Assembly: GCF_029210375.1 (NCBI RefSeq)
Contig: NZ_JARGER010000037.1
Location: forward strand, 417,342-481,341
Source of the DNA: Nocardioides sp. YIM 152315
GTDB taxonomy: Bacteria; Actinomycetota; Actinomycetes; Propionibacteriales; Nocardioidaceae
Length of the DNA: 64,000 nt
Reading direction: 5' to 3'
Shown: positions 26,370 to 34,858 of the stretch, in pieces
Position numbering within the stretch: position 1 is the first letter of the stretch
How the letters are laid out: every line of letters starts with the position of its first letter
The notes under the pieces: model-generated
Databases searched by the model: none
Seen by the model: only the letters and a program-made list of their open reading frames with translations
What the model was told of the DNA's origin: nothing
Made by a program: the position numbers and the translations under genes

Positions 26370-27575
26370 TCAGTCGGTCGGCAGCGGCTCCCGGGCCACC
26401 GGGCAGCTCATGCAGCGGGGTCCGCCCCGACCCGAGCCGAGCTCGGAGCCGGCGATGCGCACGACCTCGATGCCGGCCGCCTCGAGCCGCGCGTTGGTCT
26501 CGACGTTGCGCTCGTAGGCCACGGCGACCCGAGGTGCGATCGCCAGCGTGTTGTTGCCGTCGTCCCACTGCTCCCGCTCGGCGGTGACCGGGTCGAGACC
26601 GGTGTCGATCTGGTGGAGCGTGTCGATGCCCATCGCCTTCGCGGCCGCGACCAGGAACGGTTCGGCGCCGGCGACGTCGAGCGCGCCGGGCTCCCCGCCG
26701 GCCGTCACGGCGTACGCCTGCAGCGAGTCGGCGACGTTGGGGTACATCACGATCTTGTCGACGTCGACCATCGTGCACACCGTGTCGAGGTGCATCGTGG
26801 CGCGCTCCTGGGTGATGGGTACGGCGAGCACCGTGTGCGCCAGGTCGTCCGCGAACACCTGCCGGGCGAAGCGCTCCACACCCGCCGGCGTGGTGCGCTC
26901 GCCGACGCCGACCGCGATCACGCCGGGCGCCAGCAGCAGGACGTCGCCGCCCTCGACGTGCTCGTTGCGCCAGCCGTGGATGGTGCTCGTGCCGCGGAAG
27001 CGCGGGTGCTCGGTGTAGATCAGCTCGGTCAGCTGGGTCTCCCTCGCGCGCGCCGGCATCGCCAGCGACGTCACCGCCGCCCGGTCGTGCACCCACACCG
27101 AGGAGTCCCGCGTGAAGAGCAGGTTGGGCAGCGGGTCGACGAGGAAGTCGTCGTGCGCGAGCAGCGAGGTCACCAGCCCGAACCCGCCGCGCACCTCGTC
27201 GTTCCGGATGCCCGCCGTCAGGTAGCCGGTGAGCTCCCCCGGCGACGCCCGGCCCAGGAATCCCGCGAGGTGGTCGCGCAGCGTGTCGCCGAGGTGCAGC
27301 CCCGCGAGCGCGGTCGTGATCGCGCTCTCGCGGGCCGCGTCGTTCGCGAGGGCCTCGGTGAGCAGGTCGGTCAGGTAGAGCACCTCGACCCCGTGGCCGC
27401 GCAGCGCCTCCGCGAACGCGTCGTGCTCCTCCTGGGCGCGGGCCACCCAGGGGATCCCGTCGAAGAGCAGCCGGTCGTTGTTGCGGGGCGTCAGCCGCCG
27501 CAGCTCGTTGCCGGGCCGGTGGAGCAGGACGGTGCGGAGACGACCGACCTCGCTGTCGGCGCCATGTGTGGTCAT
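26370..27575 (-). CDS. arcA: Arginine deiminase
   Basis: Converts arginine to citrulline and ammonia. The 401-residue protein shows all signatures: [14 protein letters not shown] at the N-terminus, [33 protein letters not shown] with the catalytic His, and the nucleophile in [11 protein letters not shown] (Cys388). The minus-strand -10 TAGAGT (27583-27588) ends seven bases before the ATG at 27575, so the gene is probably leaderless. No arcB, arcC or arcD is next to it, so it is an isolated arginine deiminase and may serve nitrogen supply or acid/energy stress on its own. Confidence 0.95.
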   Translation of the reverse strand: MTTHGADSEVGRLRTVLLHRPGNELRRLTPRNNDRLLFDGIPWVARAQEEHDAFAEALRGHGVEVLYLTDLLTEALANDAARESAITTALAGLHLGDTLRDHLAGFLGRASPGELTGYLTAGIRNDEVRGGFGLVTSLLAHDDFLVDPLPNLLFTRDSSVWVHDRAAVTSLAMPARARETQLTELIYTEHPRFRGTSTIHGWRNEHVEGGDVLLLAPGVIAVGVGERTTPAGVERFARQVFADDLAHTVLAVPITQERATMHLDTVCTMVDVDKIVMYPNVADSLQAYAVTAGGEPGALDVAGAEPFLVAAAKAMGIDTLHQIDTGLDPVTAEREQWDDGNNTLAIAPRVAVAYERNVETNARLEAAGIEVVRIAGSELGSGRGGPRCMSCPVAREPLPTD

Positions 27576-27585
27576 GGCCCCGACT

Positions 27586-28170
27586 CTAGGTCAGGAGCTC
27601 GTACGCGGTGAGCGCCGCCAGCAGCAGGCAGACCCCCGCGCCGACGTAGTGCAGGACGTGCAGCTTCACGAACCGCTGGAGCTGCCGGCCGGCGACCACC
27701 GCCAGCCCGCTCACGACCAGCAGCGCACCGAGTGCGCCCACGAACACCGCGACGGGCTCCTCGTACTTCGCGACCAGCGAGATCGTCAGCAGCTGGGAGA
27801 GGTCGCCCCACTCGGCCGCGAAGAGGACCAGGAAGCTCGCGACCACCGCCTGGAGGCCGTGCACGTCCCTGGTCTCGATCTCGCTGCCCTCGTTGGCCTG
27901 GTGGCTGCGGCCCTCCCGGATGAGGATGAACGCGCCGGCCAGGAACATCAGCCCCGCCGCGGCCCGCACGACGTCCTCGGGCAGGAACGAGACCGCGTGT
28001 CCCAGCAGCACCGCGACCGTCGTCTGCACGGCGAAGGCGAGGCCGACCCCGATCCAGACGAGGACGGGCCGGTACTTCGTCGCGAGCACGAGCGTCGCCA
28101 GGAACGTCTTGTCCGGCAGCTCGACGACGAAGATCGCGAGGAAGGTCAGGCCGATGACGACCGGGTCCAT
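27586..28170 (-). CDS. TMEM165/GDT1-family cation exporter (UPF0016)
   Basis: Membrane protein of 194 residues with two copies of the family's acidic motif: [12 protein letters not shown] in the first helix and [14 protein letters not shown] in the fourth. Six membrane segments can be drawn. Characterised relatives (yeast Gdt1, human TMEM165, bacterial MneA-type proteins) move Mn2+ or Ca2+ against protons. The ATG at 28170 shares a base with the larC stop (TGATG), so it is the last gene of a larB-larC-gdt1 operon. That context suggests a link to metal homeostasis; nickel transport has not been shown for the family. Confidence 0.88.
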   Translation of the reverse strand: MDPVVIGLTFLAIFVVELPDKTFLATLVLATKYRPVLVWIGVGLAFAVQTTVAVLLGHAVSFLPEDVVRAAAGLMFLAGAFILIREGRSHQANEGSEIETRDVHGLQAVVASFLVLFAAEWGDLSQLLTISLVAKYEEPVAVFVGALGALLVVSGLAVVAGRQLQRFVKLHVLHYVGAGVCLLLAALTAYELLT

Positions 28171-29381
28171 CAGTCTCCTGTCGAGGTGGTGACGGTGTGG
28201 TCGAGGAACGCACGACACAGGTGCTGCGCCTCGGTGAGCACGTCGTTGACGGGGCGGCCGAGGGCCGCGGCGGCGCGGGCGACGTCGTCGTACTCCGGCT
28301 GTGCGTTGACCACGAGGCCGTGGTGTCGCGCCACCTTCACGGCGATGGCCTCGCCGCCCACGCGGATCGAGAGCATCTCGCGGTCGAGCGCGTGCTTGCT
28401 GAGCGGCTGCTCGCGCAGCCCGATCGTGGTCGTCTGCCGGAAGATCTCGGCCCGCACCGCCGCGGCGCGCTCGTGGTCGACGAGGGCGCTGAGCGTGTGG
28501 GCGGGCCGGCCCTTCTTCATCAGGATCGGCGTCAGCCAGGCGTCGGAGGCGCCGGTCTCGAGCAGCGCGGCGAGCACCGACGGCCAGACCCGCGGGTCGA
28601 GGTCGTCGACGTTGCACTCGAGCAGCAGCGGCGCCTCGGCGGCCGAGGAGGGACGAAGTCCCGTCCCAGGACCACCGACGAAGATCCGGACCACGTTGGC
28701 GTGCCCCTCGGGGTCGCGCCCGCCCGCGCCGACGCCGATCCGCTCGACGACCATCGGCGGCTGCGGCGCGTACGCCGTGGCGAGCGTCGTGAGCAGCGCG
28801 GCACCGGTCGGGGTGCAGCGCTCCATCGCCACGGCGCCGGCGTACGTCGGCACGCCGCGCAGCAGCTCCGCCACGGCGGGCGGCGGGACCGGCAGGACGC
28901 CGTGGGAGGTCTCGACGGTGCCGGAGCCGACCGCGACCGGGGAGACGGTGACCGCAGTGGCGCCGACGTGCACGAACCCCGCGGCCACGCCCACGACGTC
29001 GGCGATCGCGTCGAGCGCGCCCACCTCGTGGAAGTGCACCTGGTCGGGGGTCGCGCCGTGCACGGTCGCCTCGGCGACCGCGAGCCGCTCGAACGCGGCG
29101 AGGGCGAGGTCCCGCACGGGCGCGTCGAGGCTGCCGTGGCCGAGCAGCTCGCGGATGTGGTGCCAGGTGCGGTGGACCGAGGAGTCGGTGACGTCGACGT
29201 GCACGCGGGTCGCGGCGAGTCCGGCCCGGCGTACCTCCTCGACGCGGAGCGCCACGGGCTCGGGCGCGACGGCGTCGACGGCGTGCTGGAGCACCTCGAC
29301 CGGCACCCCGGCGCCGACCAGGGCGCCGAGCAGCATGTCGCCGCTCGCGCCCGCGGACGCGTCGATCCAGACGGTGGTCAT
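28170..29381 (-). CDS. larC: Nickel-pincer cofactor biosynthesis protein LarC
   Basis: LarC (DUF111 family) inserts nickel into the pyridinium-3,5-bisthiocarboxylate mononucleotide cofactor using CTP. The 403-residue protein begins VWIDASAGASGDMLLGALVG, has the His-rich region QVHFHEVGALDAIADVVG, the LECNVDDLDPRVWP block and the C-terminal PTILMKKGRP-like stretch LTPILMKKGRPAHTL. It is a single intact frame, unlike species where larC needs a ribosomal frameshift. It lies 45 bp after larB and is coupled to the cation exporter gene. LarE and LarA are not in the window. Confidence 0.92.
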   Translation of the reverse strand: MTTVWIDASAGASGDMLLGALVGAGVPVEVLQHAVDAVAPEPVALRVEEVRRAGLAATRVHVDVTDSSVHRTWHHIRELLGHGSLDAPVRDLALAAFERLAVAEATVHGATPDQVHFHEVGALDAIADVVGVAAGFVHVGATAVTVSPVAVGSGTVETSHGVLPVPPPAVAELLRGVPTYAGAVAMERCTPTGAALLTTLATAYAPQPPMVVERIGVGAGGRDPEGHANVVRIFVGGPGTGLRPSSAAEAPLLLECNVDDLDPRVWPSVLAALLETGASDAWLTPILMKKGRPAHTLSALVDHERAAAVRAEIFRQTTTIGLREQPLSKHALDREMLSIRVGGEAIAVKVARHHGLVVNAQPEYDDVARAAAALGRPVNDVLTEAQHLCRAFLDHTVTTSTGD

Positions 29382-29426
29382 GGGGTCCTCACCGGGCCGC
29401 CTCGGCGTCGCCCGGGGCCCGGGTGC

Positions 29427-30125
29427 TCATCGGGGCACGCTCTGCCGGGCGACGCGCGCCGCGTGCACGCCGGCGCCGTACCCGTTGTCGATGTTGACGA
29501 CCGCGATCCCGGGGGCGCAGGAGTTGAGCATCGCGAGCAGCGCGGCGACCCCGCCGAGCGAGGAGCCGTAGCCGACGCTGGTGGGGACGGCGACGATCGG
29601 TACGCCGGTCAGCCCGCCGACCACCGACGGCAGCGCACCCTCCATGCCGGCGACCACCACCAGGCAGTCGGCCGCCTCCAGGCGGTCGCGCACGGCGAGC
29701 AGCCGGTGGAGGCCGGCGACGCCGACGTCGTCGATGCGGTCGACCCCGGCGCCGTGGACCGCGACGCTGAGGGCGGCCTCGGCCGCGACGGGCGCGTCGG
29801 AGGTGCCGGCGCTGACCACGGCGACCGTGCCGTGCGCGACCGGGAGCGGGCCGAGCGTGGCGGCGCGGGCCACCAGGTCGACCTCGGCGTCGGGGAGCGC
29901 GTGGGCGAGGACCTCGAGCGTCTCGTCGCTCAGCCGGGTCGCGAGGATCGCGCGGTCCGGATGCCGCTCGTGCAGGGTCCCCAGGATCGCGACGACCTGG
30001 TCGGGGGACTTGCCCGCGCCGTACACGACCTCGGGGTCACCGGTCCGCGCCGCGCGGTCGACGTCGACGCGTGCGAAGCCGAGGTCGGCGATGCGGGGGT
30101 CCCCTGGGTCGGCGCTGCGGTCCAC
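29427..30125 (-). CDS. larB: Nickel-pincer cofactor biosynthesis protein LarB
   Basis: Carboxylates and hydrolyses nicotinic acid adenine dinucleotide in the first step of nickel-pincer nucleotide synthesis. The 232-residue protein has the PurE-like core VSAGTSDAPVAAEA, a VVVAGMEGALPSVVGGL block and the family signature TSVGYGSSLGGVAALLAMLN followed by NIDNGYGAG. The GTG at 30125 is preceded by TAGGTT (minus strand, 30132-30137) at six bases, so the operon message is probably leaderless. First gene of larB-larC-gdt1. Confidence 0.94.
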   Translation of the reverse strand: MDRSADPGDPRIADLGFARVDVDRAARTGDPEVVYGAGKSPDQVVAILGTLHERHPDRAILATRLSDETLEVLAHALPDAEVDLVARAATLGPLPVAHGTVAVVSAGTSDAPVAAEAALSVAVHGAGVDRIDDVGVAGLHRLLAVRDRLEAADCLVVVAGMEGALPSVVGGLTGVPIVAVPTSVGYGSSLGGVAALLAMLNSCAPGIAVVNIDNGYGAGVHAARVARQSVPR

Positions 30126-30208
30126 GAGAGGAACCTACTCGGCCGTTGCCAGCGTCGGTGGCCGGGTGTTGGCTGACGGGTGGGGTCGCACGAGCGAGGA
30201 GCGGGAAG

Positions 30209-30976
30209 ATGCCGAAGTTCGAGAAGTACGCCCAGGGGACGCCGAGCTACGTCGAGCTCGTCACGCCCGACCAGGCCGCCGCGAAGGAGTTCTACGGTCC
30301 CCTGTTCGGGTGGGAGCTGGAGGACGTCCCGATGGGGGAGGACGACTACTACGTCGCGGTGCGCAAGGAGGGCGACGCGGTCGCGGGCATCAGCTGGCCG
30401 ATGCCGGGGCTGGAGGACCACCCGGCGTTCTGGTGCGTCTACCTCACCGTCGACGACGTGGACGCGGTGACGGCGCGGGTGGCCGGCGCCGGCGGACGCG
30501 TCGACGCCGAGCCGTTCGACGTGATGGACATGGGCCGGATGTCCGCGATCGCCGACCCGACCGGTGCCCGGGTCAACCTGTGGCAGCCCGGCACGTCGAT
30601 CGGCACCGAGCGGGCCAACGAGCCCGGCACGCCGGTCTGGAACGAGGTGGTGACGCCCGACGTCCCCGCGGCCACCAGGTTCTACAGCGACGTCCTCGGG
30701 GTCACGTGGGAGAAGCAGTCGATGGAGGACGGCGGGGCGTACACCTGCCTGGTCGTCGACGGCCGCCCGGTGGGCGGCGCGATGGTGCCACCGATGGAGG
30801 GTGTCCCACCGCACTGGAACGTCTACTTCGACGTGGGCGACGTCGATGCGACGGTCGAGAGGGCCGTCGGCCTCGGCGGCACCGTGCTCGCCCCGGCGTT
30901 CGACGTCCCGGGTGTCGGCCGGATGGCGGTGCTCGCCGACCCCCAGGGCGGCGCGTTCAGCCTGATGGCGACCTGA
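30209..30976 (+). CDS. VOC-superfamily (glyoxalase/bleomycin-resistance fold) protein
   Basis: A 255-residue protein made of two VOC modules in tandem: GTPSYVELVTPDQAAAKEFYGPLFGW (about residues 10-35) to NLWQPG, and GTPVWNEVVTPDVPAATRFYSDVLG (about 144-168) to the C-terminus ending GGAFSLM. Two-module proteins of this type are common in actinobacteria and are mostly uncharacterised. A GAGGAGC ribosome-binding site precedes the ATG at 30209. The final 20 bases overlap the convergent pheA gene. The substrate is unknown. Confidence 0.88.
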   Translation: MPKFEKYAQGTPSYVELVTPDQAAAKEFYGPLFGWELEDVPMGEDDYYVAVRKEGDAVAGISWPMPGLEDHPAFWCVYLTVDDVDAVTARVAGAGGRVDAEPFDVMDMGRMSAIADPTGARVNLWQPGTSIGTERANEPGTPVWNEVVTPDVPAATRFYSDVLGVTWEKQSMEDGGAYTCLVVDGRPVGGAMVPPMEGVPPHWNVYFDVGDVDATVERAVGLGGTVLAPAFDVPGVGRMAVLADPQGGAFSLMAT

Positions 30977-31829
30977 CGTCGCGGTCGCGGAACGGGTCGG
31001 CGGGGTAGACACCCAGGATCTTCACGTCGGTGGTGAAGAAGGCGAGCTCGTCGAGCGCGCGCCTCACCCCGAGGTCGTCGGGGTGCCCGTCGACCTCCGC
31101 GAGGAACTGCGTCGCCGTGAACTCCCCGCCGACCATGTAGCTCTCGAGCTTGGTCATGTTGACGCCGTTGGTGGCGAAGCCGCCGAGGGCCTTGTAGAGC
31201 GCGGCGGGGAGGTTCTTGACGTTGAAGATGAAGCTCGTCACGACCGGCCCGTTGCCGGCCGGGGCCTCGACGAGGTCGCGCGAGAGGACGACGAAGCGGG
31301 TGGTGTTGTGCTCCTCGTCCTCGACGTCCTCGGCGAGGATCTCCAGGCCGTAGATCTCCGCGGCCAGCGGCGGGGAGATCGACGCCATCGTCGGGTCGCC
31401 GAACTCCGCGACCTCGCGCGCGGCGCCGGCCGTGTCACCCGAGATGACCGGCTTGAACCCGTGCTCGCGGATGATCCGGCGGCACTGGCCGAGCGCGTGC
31501 ACGTGGCTGTGGACGGTCTCGATCCGGTCGATGGCCGTCCCCGGCATGGCCATCAGGCAGAAGCGGATGCGCAGGAAGTGCTCGGCGATGATGTGCAGCC
31601 CCGAGCCGGGCAGGAAGTGGTGGATGTCGGCCACCCGTCCGGCGATCGAGTTGTCGATCGGGATCAGCGCCAGGTCGGCGCTGGGCTGCTTCCCGGGGCC
31701 GGCCTCGACGGCGGCGAAGACGTCCTCGAACGACGCGCACGGCACCGCCTCCCAGTCGGGATAGTGCTCCATGCACACCTGGTGGGAGTTCGCGCCGGGT
31801 TCGCCCTGGTAGGCGATGCGTCGGGTCAC
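30957..31829 (-). CDS. pheA: Prephenate dehydratase
   Basis: Converts prephenate to phenylpyruvate in phenylalanine synthesis. The 290-residue protein has the N-terminal catalytic domain, with IAYQGEPGANSHQ, ALIPIDNSIAGRVADIHHFLP and the NTTRFVVLSRD motif (TRF), then a C-terminal ACT domain, LPAALYKALGGFATNGVNMTKLESYM. The ACT site reads ESYMVGGEF rather than the ESRP of classical feedback-inhibited enzymes; this variant is seen in a separate PDT subgroup, and allosteric behaviour may differ. GTG start at 31829. It is divergent from the DUF4446 gene and overlaps the VOC gene at its 3' end. Confidence 0.93.
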   Translation of the reverse strand: MTRRIAYQGEPGANSHQVCMEHYPDWEAVPCASFEDVFAAVEAGPGKQPSADLALIPIDNSIAGRVADIHHFLPGSGLHIIAEHFLRIRFCLMAMPGTAIDRIETVHSHVHALGQCRRIIREHGFKPVISGDTAGAAREVAEFGDPTMASISPPLAAEIYGLEILAEDVEDEEHNTTRFVVLSRDLVEAPAGNGPVVTSFIFNVKNLPAALYKALGGFATNGVNMTKLESYMVGGEFTATQFLAEVDGHPDDLGVRRALDELAFFTTDVKILGVYPADPFRDRDVRSPSG

Positions 31830-31866
31830 CGCGTCATGCTCCCACGGGCGGTCTAGGGTCGGAGAC

Positions 31867-32256
31867 GTGGAGGCTCTGTCCGTCGTCGCGCTCGCCCTGG
31901 CCGCGGCCGCACTCGCGCTGACGCTGCAGGCGCGCCGTACGACGAGGTCCGGCGACGACGTCGACGCGCTGCCCGAGGACGTCGTCGGGCTGCGCCAGGA
32001 GGTCGCCGCGCTCCGCCGGGAGGGCAGCGACGCGCTGCGCCACCTCGCCGTGGTCCGCTACGACGCGTTCGACGACATGGGGGGCCACCTATCCTGGTCG
32101 GTCGCCCTGCTCGACGACGCCGGCAACGGCGTCGTGCTCACCTCGATCCACGGACGCAGCGACGCGCGCACCTACGCCAAGAACATCAGCGGCTGGACGT
32201 GCGAGCAGCAGCTCTCACCCGAAGAGCTCGAGGCGATCGAGCGCGCACGGCCGTGA
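31867..32256 (+). CDS. DUF4446-family membrane-anchored protein
   Basis: A 129-residue protein with an N-terminal membrane helix (about residues 5-22), a short coiled segment, and the conserved VRYDAFDDMGGHLSWSVALL and GVVLTSIHGRSDARTYAK blocks of DUF4446. Function unknown. The GTG at 31867 is preceded by TAGGGT (31854-31859) at seven bases, suggesting a leaderless message. The stop overlaps the ABC ATPase start (GTGA), so it is the first gene of a three-gene operon with an ABC transporter. Confidence 0.85.
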   Translation: MEALSVVALALAAAALALTLQARRTTRSGDDVDALPEDVVGLRQEVAALRREGSDALRHLAVVRYDAFDDMGGHLSWSVALLDDAGNGVVLTSIHGRSDARTYAKNISGWTCEQQLSPEELEAIERARP

Positions 32257-32882
32257 GCGCCCCGCTGCTCCGGGTGCGTGGGCTGACGAAGACCTTCGGC
32301 GAGGTCGTCGTCCTCGACGGGGTCGACCTGGACGTCGCACCCGGCAGCGCCGTCGCACTCCGGGGGCGCAACGGCGCCGGCAAGTCGACGCTGCTGCGCT
32401 GTGCCACCGGGGCGGAGGAGGCGAGTGCCGGCACCGTGGAGCTCGACGGCATCGACGTGGACGAGCGCTCGGTGCACGTCCGGCGCAGCGTGGCGATCGT
32501 CACCGACGACCTCGACTTCTTCCCGGACCTCAGCGTGATCGAGCATCTCGACCTGCTGGCCCGGGCGCACGGCGTCGACGACGCCGAGGCTCTCGTCGAC
32601 GCCGTCCTGGAGGACGTGCGGTTGGTCGACCAGGCCGCCCAGCTGCCCGGAACCCTCTCGTCCGGGCAACGCCGCCGGCTGGCGCTCGCGAGCGCGTTCG
32701 TGCGTCCGCGCCGGCTGCTGGTGCTCGACGAGCCCGAGGCGCGCCTCGACCGGGCCGGACTCGGCTGGCTGGTCGAGCGCCTGCGCCGGGAGAAGGCCGA
32801 CGGCCTGGGCATCCTGCTCGCCAGCCACGACCCCGACCTCGTCGCGGCGGTCGCCGACGACGTGCTCGACCTCGACGCGTGA
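32253..32882 (+). CDS. ABC transporter ATP-binding protein
   Basis: ATPase subunit of 209 residues with Walker A LRGRNGAGKSTLL (about residues 36-48), signature LSSGQRRRLALASAF and Walker B RLLVLDEPEARLD, then the switch His in LASHDPD. The GTG at 32253 overlaps the DUF4446 stop; its own stop overlaps the permease start (GTGA). With the following membrane protein it makes a small exporter of unknown cargo. Confidence 0.93.
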   Translation: MSAPLLRVRGLTKTFGEVVVLDGVDLDVAPGSAVALRGRNGAGKSTLLRCATGAEEASAGTVELDGIDVDERSVHVRRSVAIVTDDLDFFPDLSVIEHLDLLARAHGVDDAEALVDAVLEDVRLVDQAAQLPGTLSSGQRRRLALASAFVRPRRLLVLDEPEARLDRAGLGWLVERLRREKADGLGILLASHDPDLVAAVADDVLDLDA

Positions 32883-34348
32883 GCGCGGAGGTCCGCGAGC
32901 TCCGTCGCCAGATCCGGGAGTGGCGGCGGGGCCGCGCCACCAGGAGTCTCGTCGAGGCGATCGGTGACGCGTACGTCGCGATCTTCTCCGCTCTCGTGAT
33001 CGGCGCGATGGCGGGCAATGTGCTGATCAACCTGCGGGTCGTGACGGCCGACGCCTGCACCTCCACGGACTGCGCCGATGCGCGAGGCGCGCTCGGGTGG
33101 CTGCTCGGCCTGCTGGGCGTGGCCGCGGTGCTGGCCGTCGCCCGGCTGCTGGGCCCGGTGCTCGCCGCGCCGGCCGTCGGCAGCTGGCTGCTCGCCACGC
33201 CGCTCGACCGGGTCGCACTGCTGCGCGGCCGGCTGCTCGGCACCGCCGCGGTCGCCGCGGTGGCCGGGGCGCTCCCCGCCGCCGTCGGTGGTCTGCTCGC
33301 CGGGTTCCCGGTCGCCGCCGTCGCCTGGTCGGCGGTCCTCGCGGCACTCCTGTGCGTGCTGCTCGTCGCCGCCGCCGCCCGTGCCCAGTCGACCGCCGGC
33401 GCGACGATCCGGGTGCTCGCCCGAGCCCTCGGGGTCCTGCTCTGGGCCGGGCTCGCCGCGGTGGCCGCCGGGCTCGCCCCCGGCTCGCTCGACAGCCCCG
33501 CGCCCGCCGGACTCGCGCTCGCGGCGGCGGTCGTCGCGGTCGCGGCGGCGGTCGCGGTCGTCGGCGCCCTCCGCGCGCTTCCCCGGATCCCCCGGCGCCG
33601 GCTCACCGACGGGGGTGCGCTGCTGCCGGGCCTGTCCGGGGCGCTGTCGGGGCTCGACCTCACCCTGCTCTTCGACATCCTGCTCGCACGTCACTGGCGC
33701 GTGCACAGCTCGGTGCGGGTGGTGCGCGGGCGCGGGGCGGGACCCACCGCACTGGTGTGGCGGGAAGTGGTCCGGCTCCGACGCAACGCCACCCTGCTGG
33801 CGCTGCTGGCCGGCGCGCTCGTCCTGCCCTACGTCGCCGTCCCGCTCGGCATCGGGCACGTGCTCGTCGTGGTCGTGACACTGACCGGCTTCGTCTTCGG
33901 TGTCGGCCTCTTCGCGGGTCTCCGGGTTCTTTCGCGCACGCCGAGTCTGCTCCGCTGCTTCCCGCAGCCCGCCTCGGCCGTGCGCCTGGCGTGTCTGTGC
34001 GTGCCCGCCGGGGTGTTGGTCCTCTGGGGACTGGCGACGGCGCCGGCCCTGCACGCCGCGGTCGGCGGCGCCTGGACCGACGCCCTGCTGGTGGCCCTGG
34101 CGAGCGGCGTGACGGTCGCGGTCGCCGCGGTGCGCTGGACGTCGAGCCGGCCGCCCGACTACCGACTGCCGCTGATCACCTCGCCGATGGGGGCGGTGCC
34201 CACCTCGCTCTACGGCAGTGTGCTGCGGGGCTTCGACGTCCTCCTCCTGGGCACGATCCCCCTGCTCGCCGCGCCGACGGAGGTCGGGGCGGCGTGGTCG
34301 GTGGGCCTCTGCGGGGCGGTGCTGACTTTCCTCGTGTCGCGACGCTGA
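32879..34348 (+). CDS. ABC transporter membrane protein, DUF6297 type
   Basis: A 489-residue membrane protein with about ten hydrophobic segments, Ala/Val/Leu-rich, matching the actinobacterial DUF6297 permease type. The GTG at 32879 overlaps the ATPase stop, confirming pairing. A hydrophilic stretch near residues 250-295 lies between the two membrane halves. No substrate-binding protein is adjacent, so export is more likely than uptake. Cargo unknown. Confidence 0.8.
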   Translation: MSAEVRELRRQIREWRRGRATRSLVEAIGDAYVAIFSALVIGAMAGNVLINLRVVTADACTSTDCADARGALGWLLGLLGVAAVLAVARLLGPVLAAPAVGSWLLATPLDRVALLRGRLLGTAAVAAVAGALPAAVGGLLAGFPVAAVAWSAVLAALLCVLLVAAAARAQSTAGATIRVLARALGVLLWAGLAAVAAGLAPGSLDSPAPAGLALAAAVVAVAAAVAVVGALRALPRIPRRRLTDGGALLPGLSGALSGLDLTLLFDILLARHWRVHSSVRVVRGRGAGPTALVWREVVRLRRNATLLALLAGALVLPYVAVPLGIGHVLVVVVTLTGFVFGVGLFAGLRVLSRTPSLLRCFPQPASAVRLACLCVPAGVLVLWGLATAPALHAAVGGAWTDALLVALASGVTVAVAAVRWTSSRPPDYRLPLITSPMGAVPTSLYGSVLRGFDVLLLGTIPLLAAPTEVGAAWSVGLCGAVLTFLVSRR

Positions 34349-34374
34349 CCGAGCGGTCCTCCTACGATCCGTCC

Positions 34375-34842
34375 ATGAACCCGTTGCGGTCGCTGGCCGT
34401 CCGGCTCGGGGCCCAGCCGTGGCTGCCGCGCTACGCGCGGCTGATCGTGGGCACCGACAAGCTGCTCCAGCGGCTGTCGCGCGGACGCCTGACGATCATG
34501 CTGGCCACCGGGCTGCACGAGCTGGTGCTGCAGGTGCCGGGCCGCCGGACGGGGGTCCTGCGCACCACCCCGCTGCTCACCGTGCCGTACGACGGGGGCT
34601 GGCTGATCGTCGGCTCCAACTGGGGCGCGCCGCAGCCGCCCGCCTGGGTCGCCAACCTGCGTGTCGCCCCGGACCCGACGATCACCTACCGCGGCCGCAC
34701 CCTCGCCGTCGACGCCCGCGAGCTCGCCGGGCCCGAACGCGACGAGTCGTGGGAGGTCGCCGTCGCCGGCTGGCCCAACTACGCGACGTACGCCGAGCGC
34801 ACCGACCGCGAGCTGCCGCTCTTCCTGCTGACCCCGCGCTGA
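34375..34842 (+). CDS. Deazaflavin (F420)-dependent nitroreductase-family protein
   Basis: A 155-residue protein of the Ddn/split-barrel FDOR-B family. Seen: LVLQVPGRRTGVLRTTPLLTVPYDG followed by WLIVGSNWGAPQPPAWVANL, the two blocks that bind F420 in mycobacterial Ddn. The natural substrate may be a quinone or other small molecule. The ATG at 34375 is preceded by TACGAT (34363-34368) at six bases (leaderless). The 3' end shares a hairpin with the convergent PAP2/DAGK gene. Confidence 0.85.
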   Translation: MNPLRSLAVRLGAQPWLPRYARLIVGTDKLLQRLSRGRLTIMLATGLHELVLQVPGRRTGVLRTTPLLTVPYDGGWLIVGSNWGAPQPPAWVANLRVAPDPTITYRGRTLAVDARELAGPERDESWEVAVAGWPNYATYAERTDRELPLFLLTPR

Positions 34843-34858
34843 CCGGTCCTCAGCGCGG
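34834..34858. terminator. Bidirectional terminator hairpin
   Basis: Stem CCGCGCTGA (34834-34842) and TCAGCGCGG (34850-34858) with a 7-base loop. It covers both stop codons of the convergent genes ending at 34842 and 34850. Confidence 0.6.
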
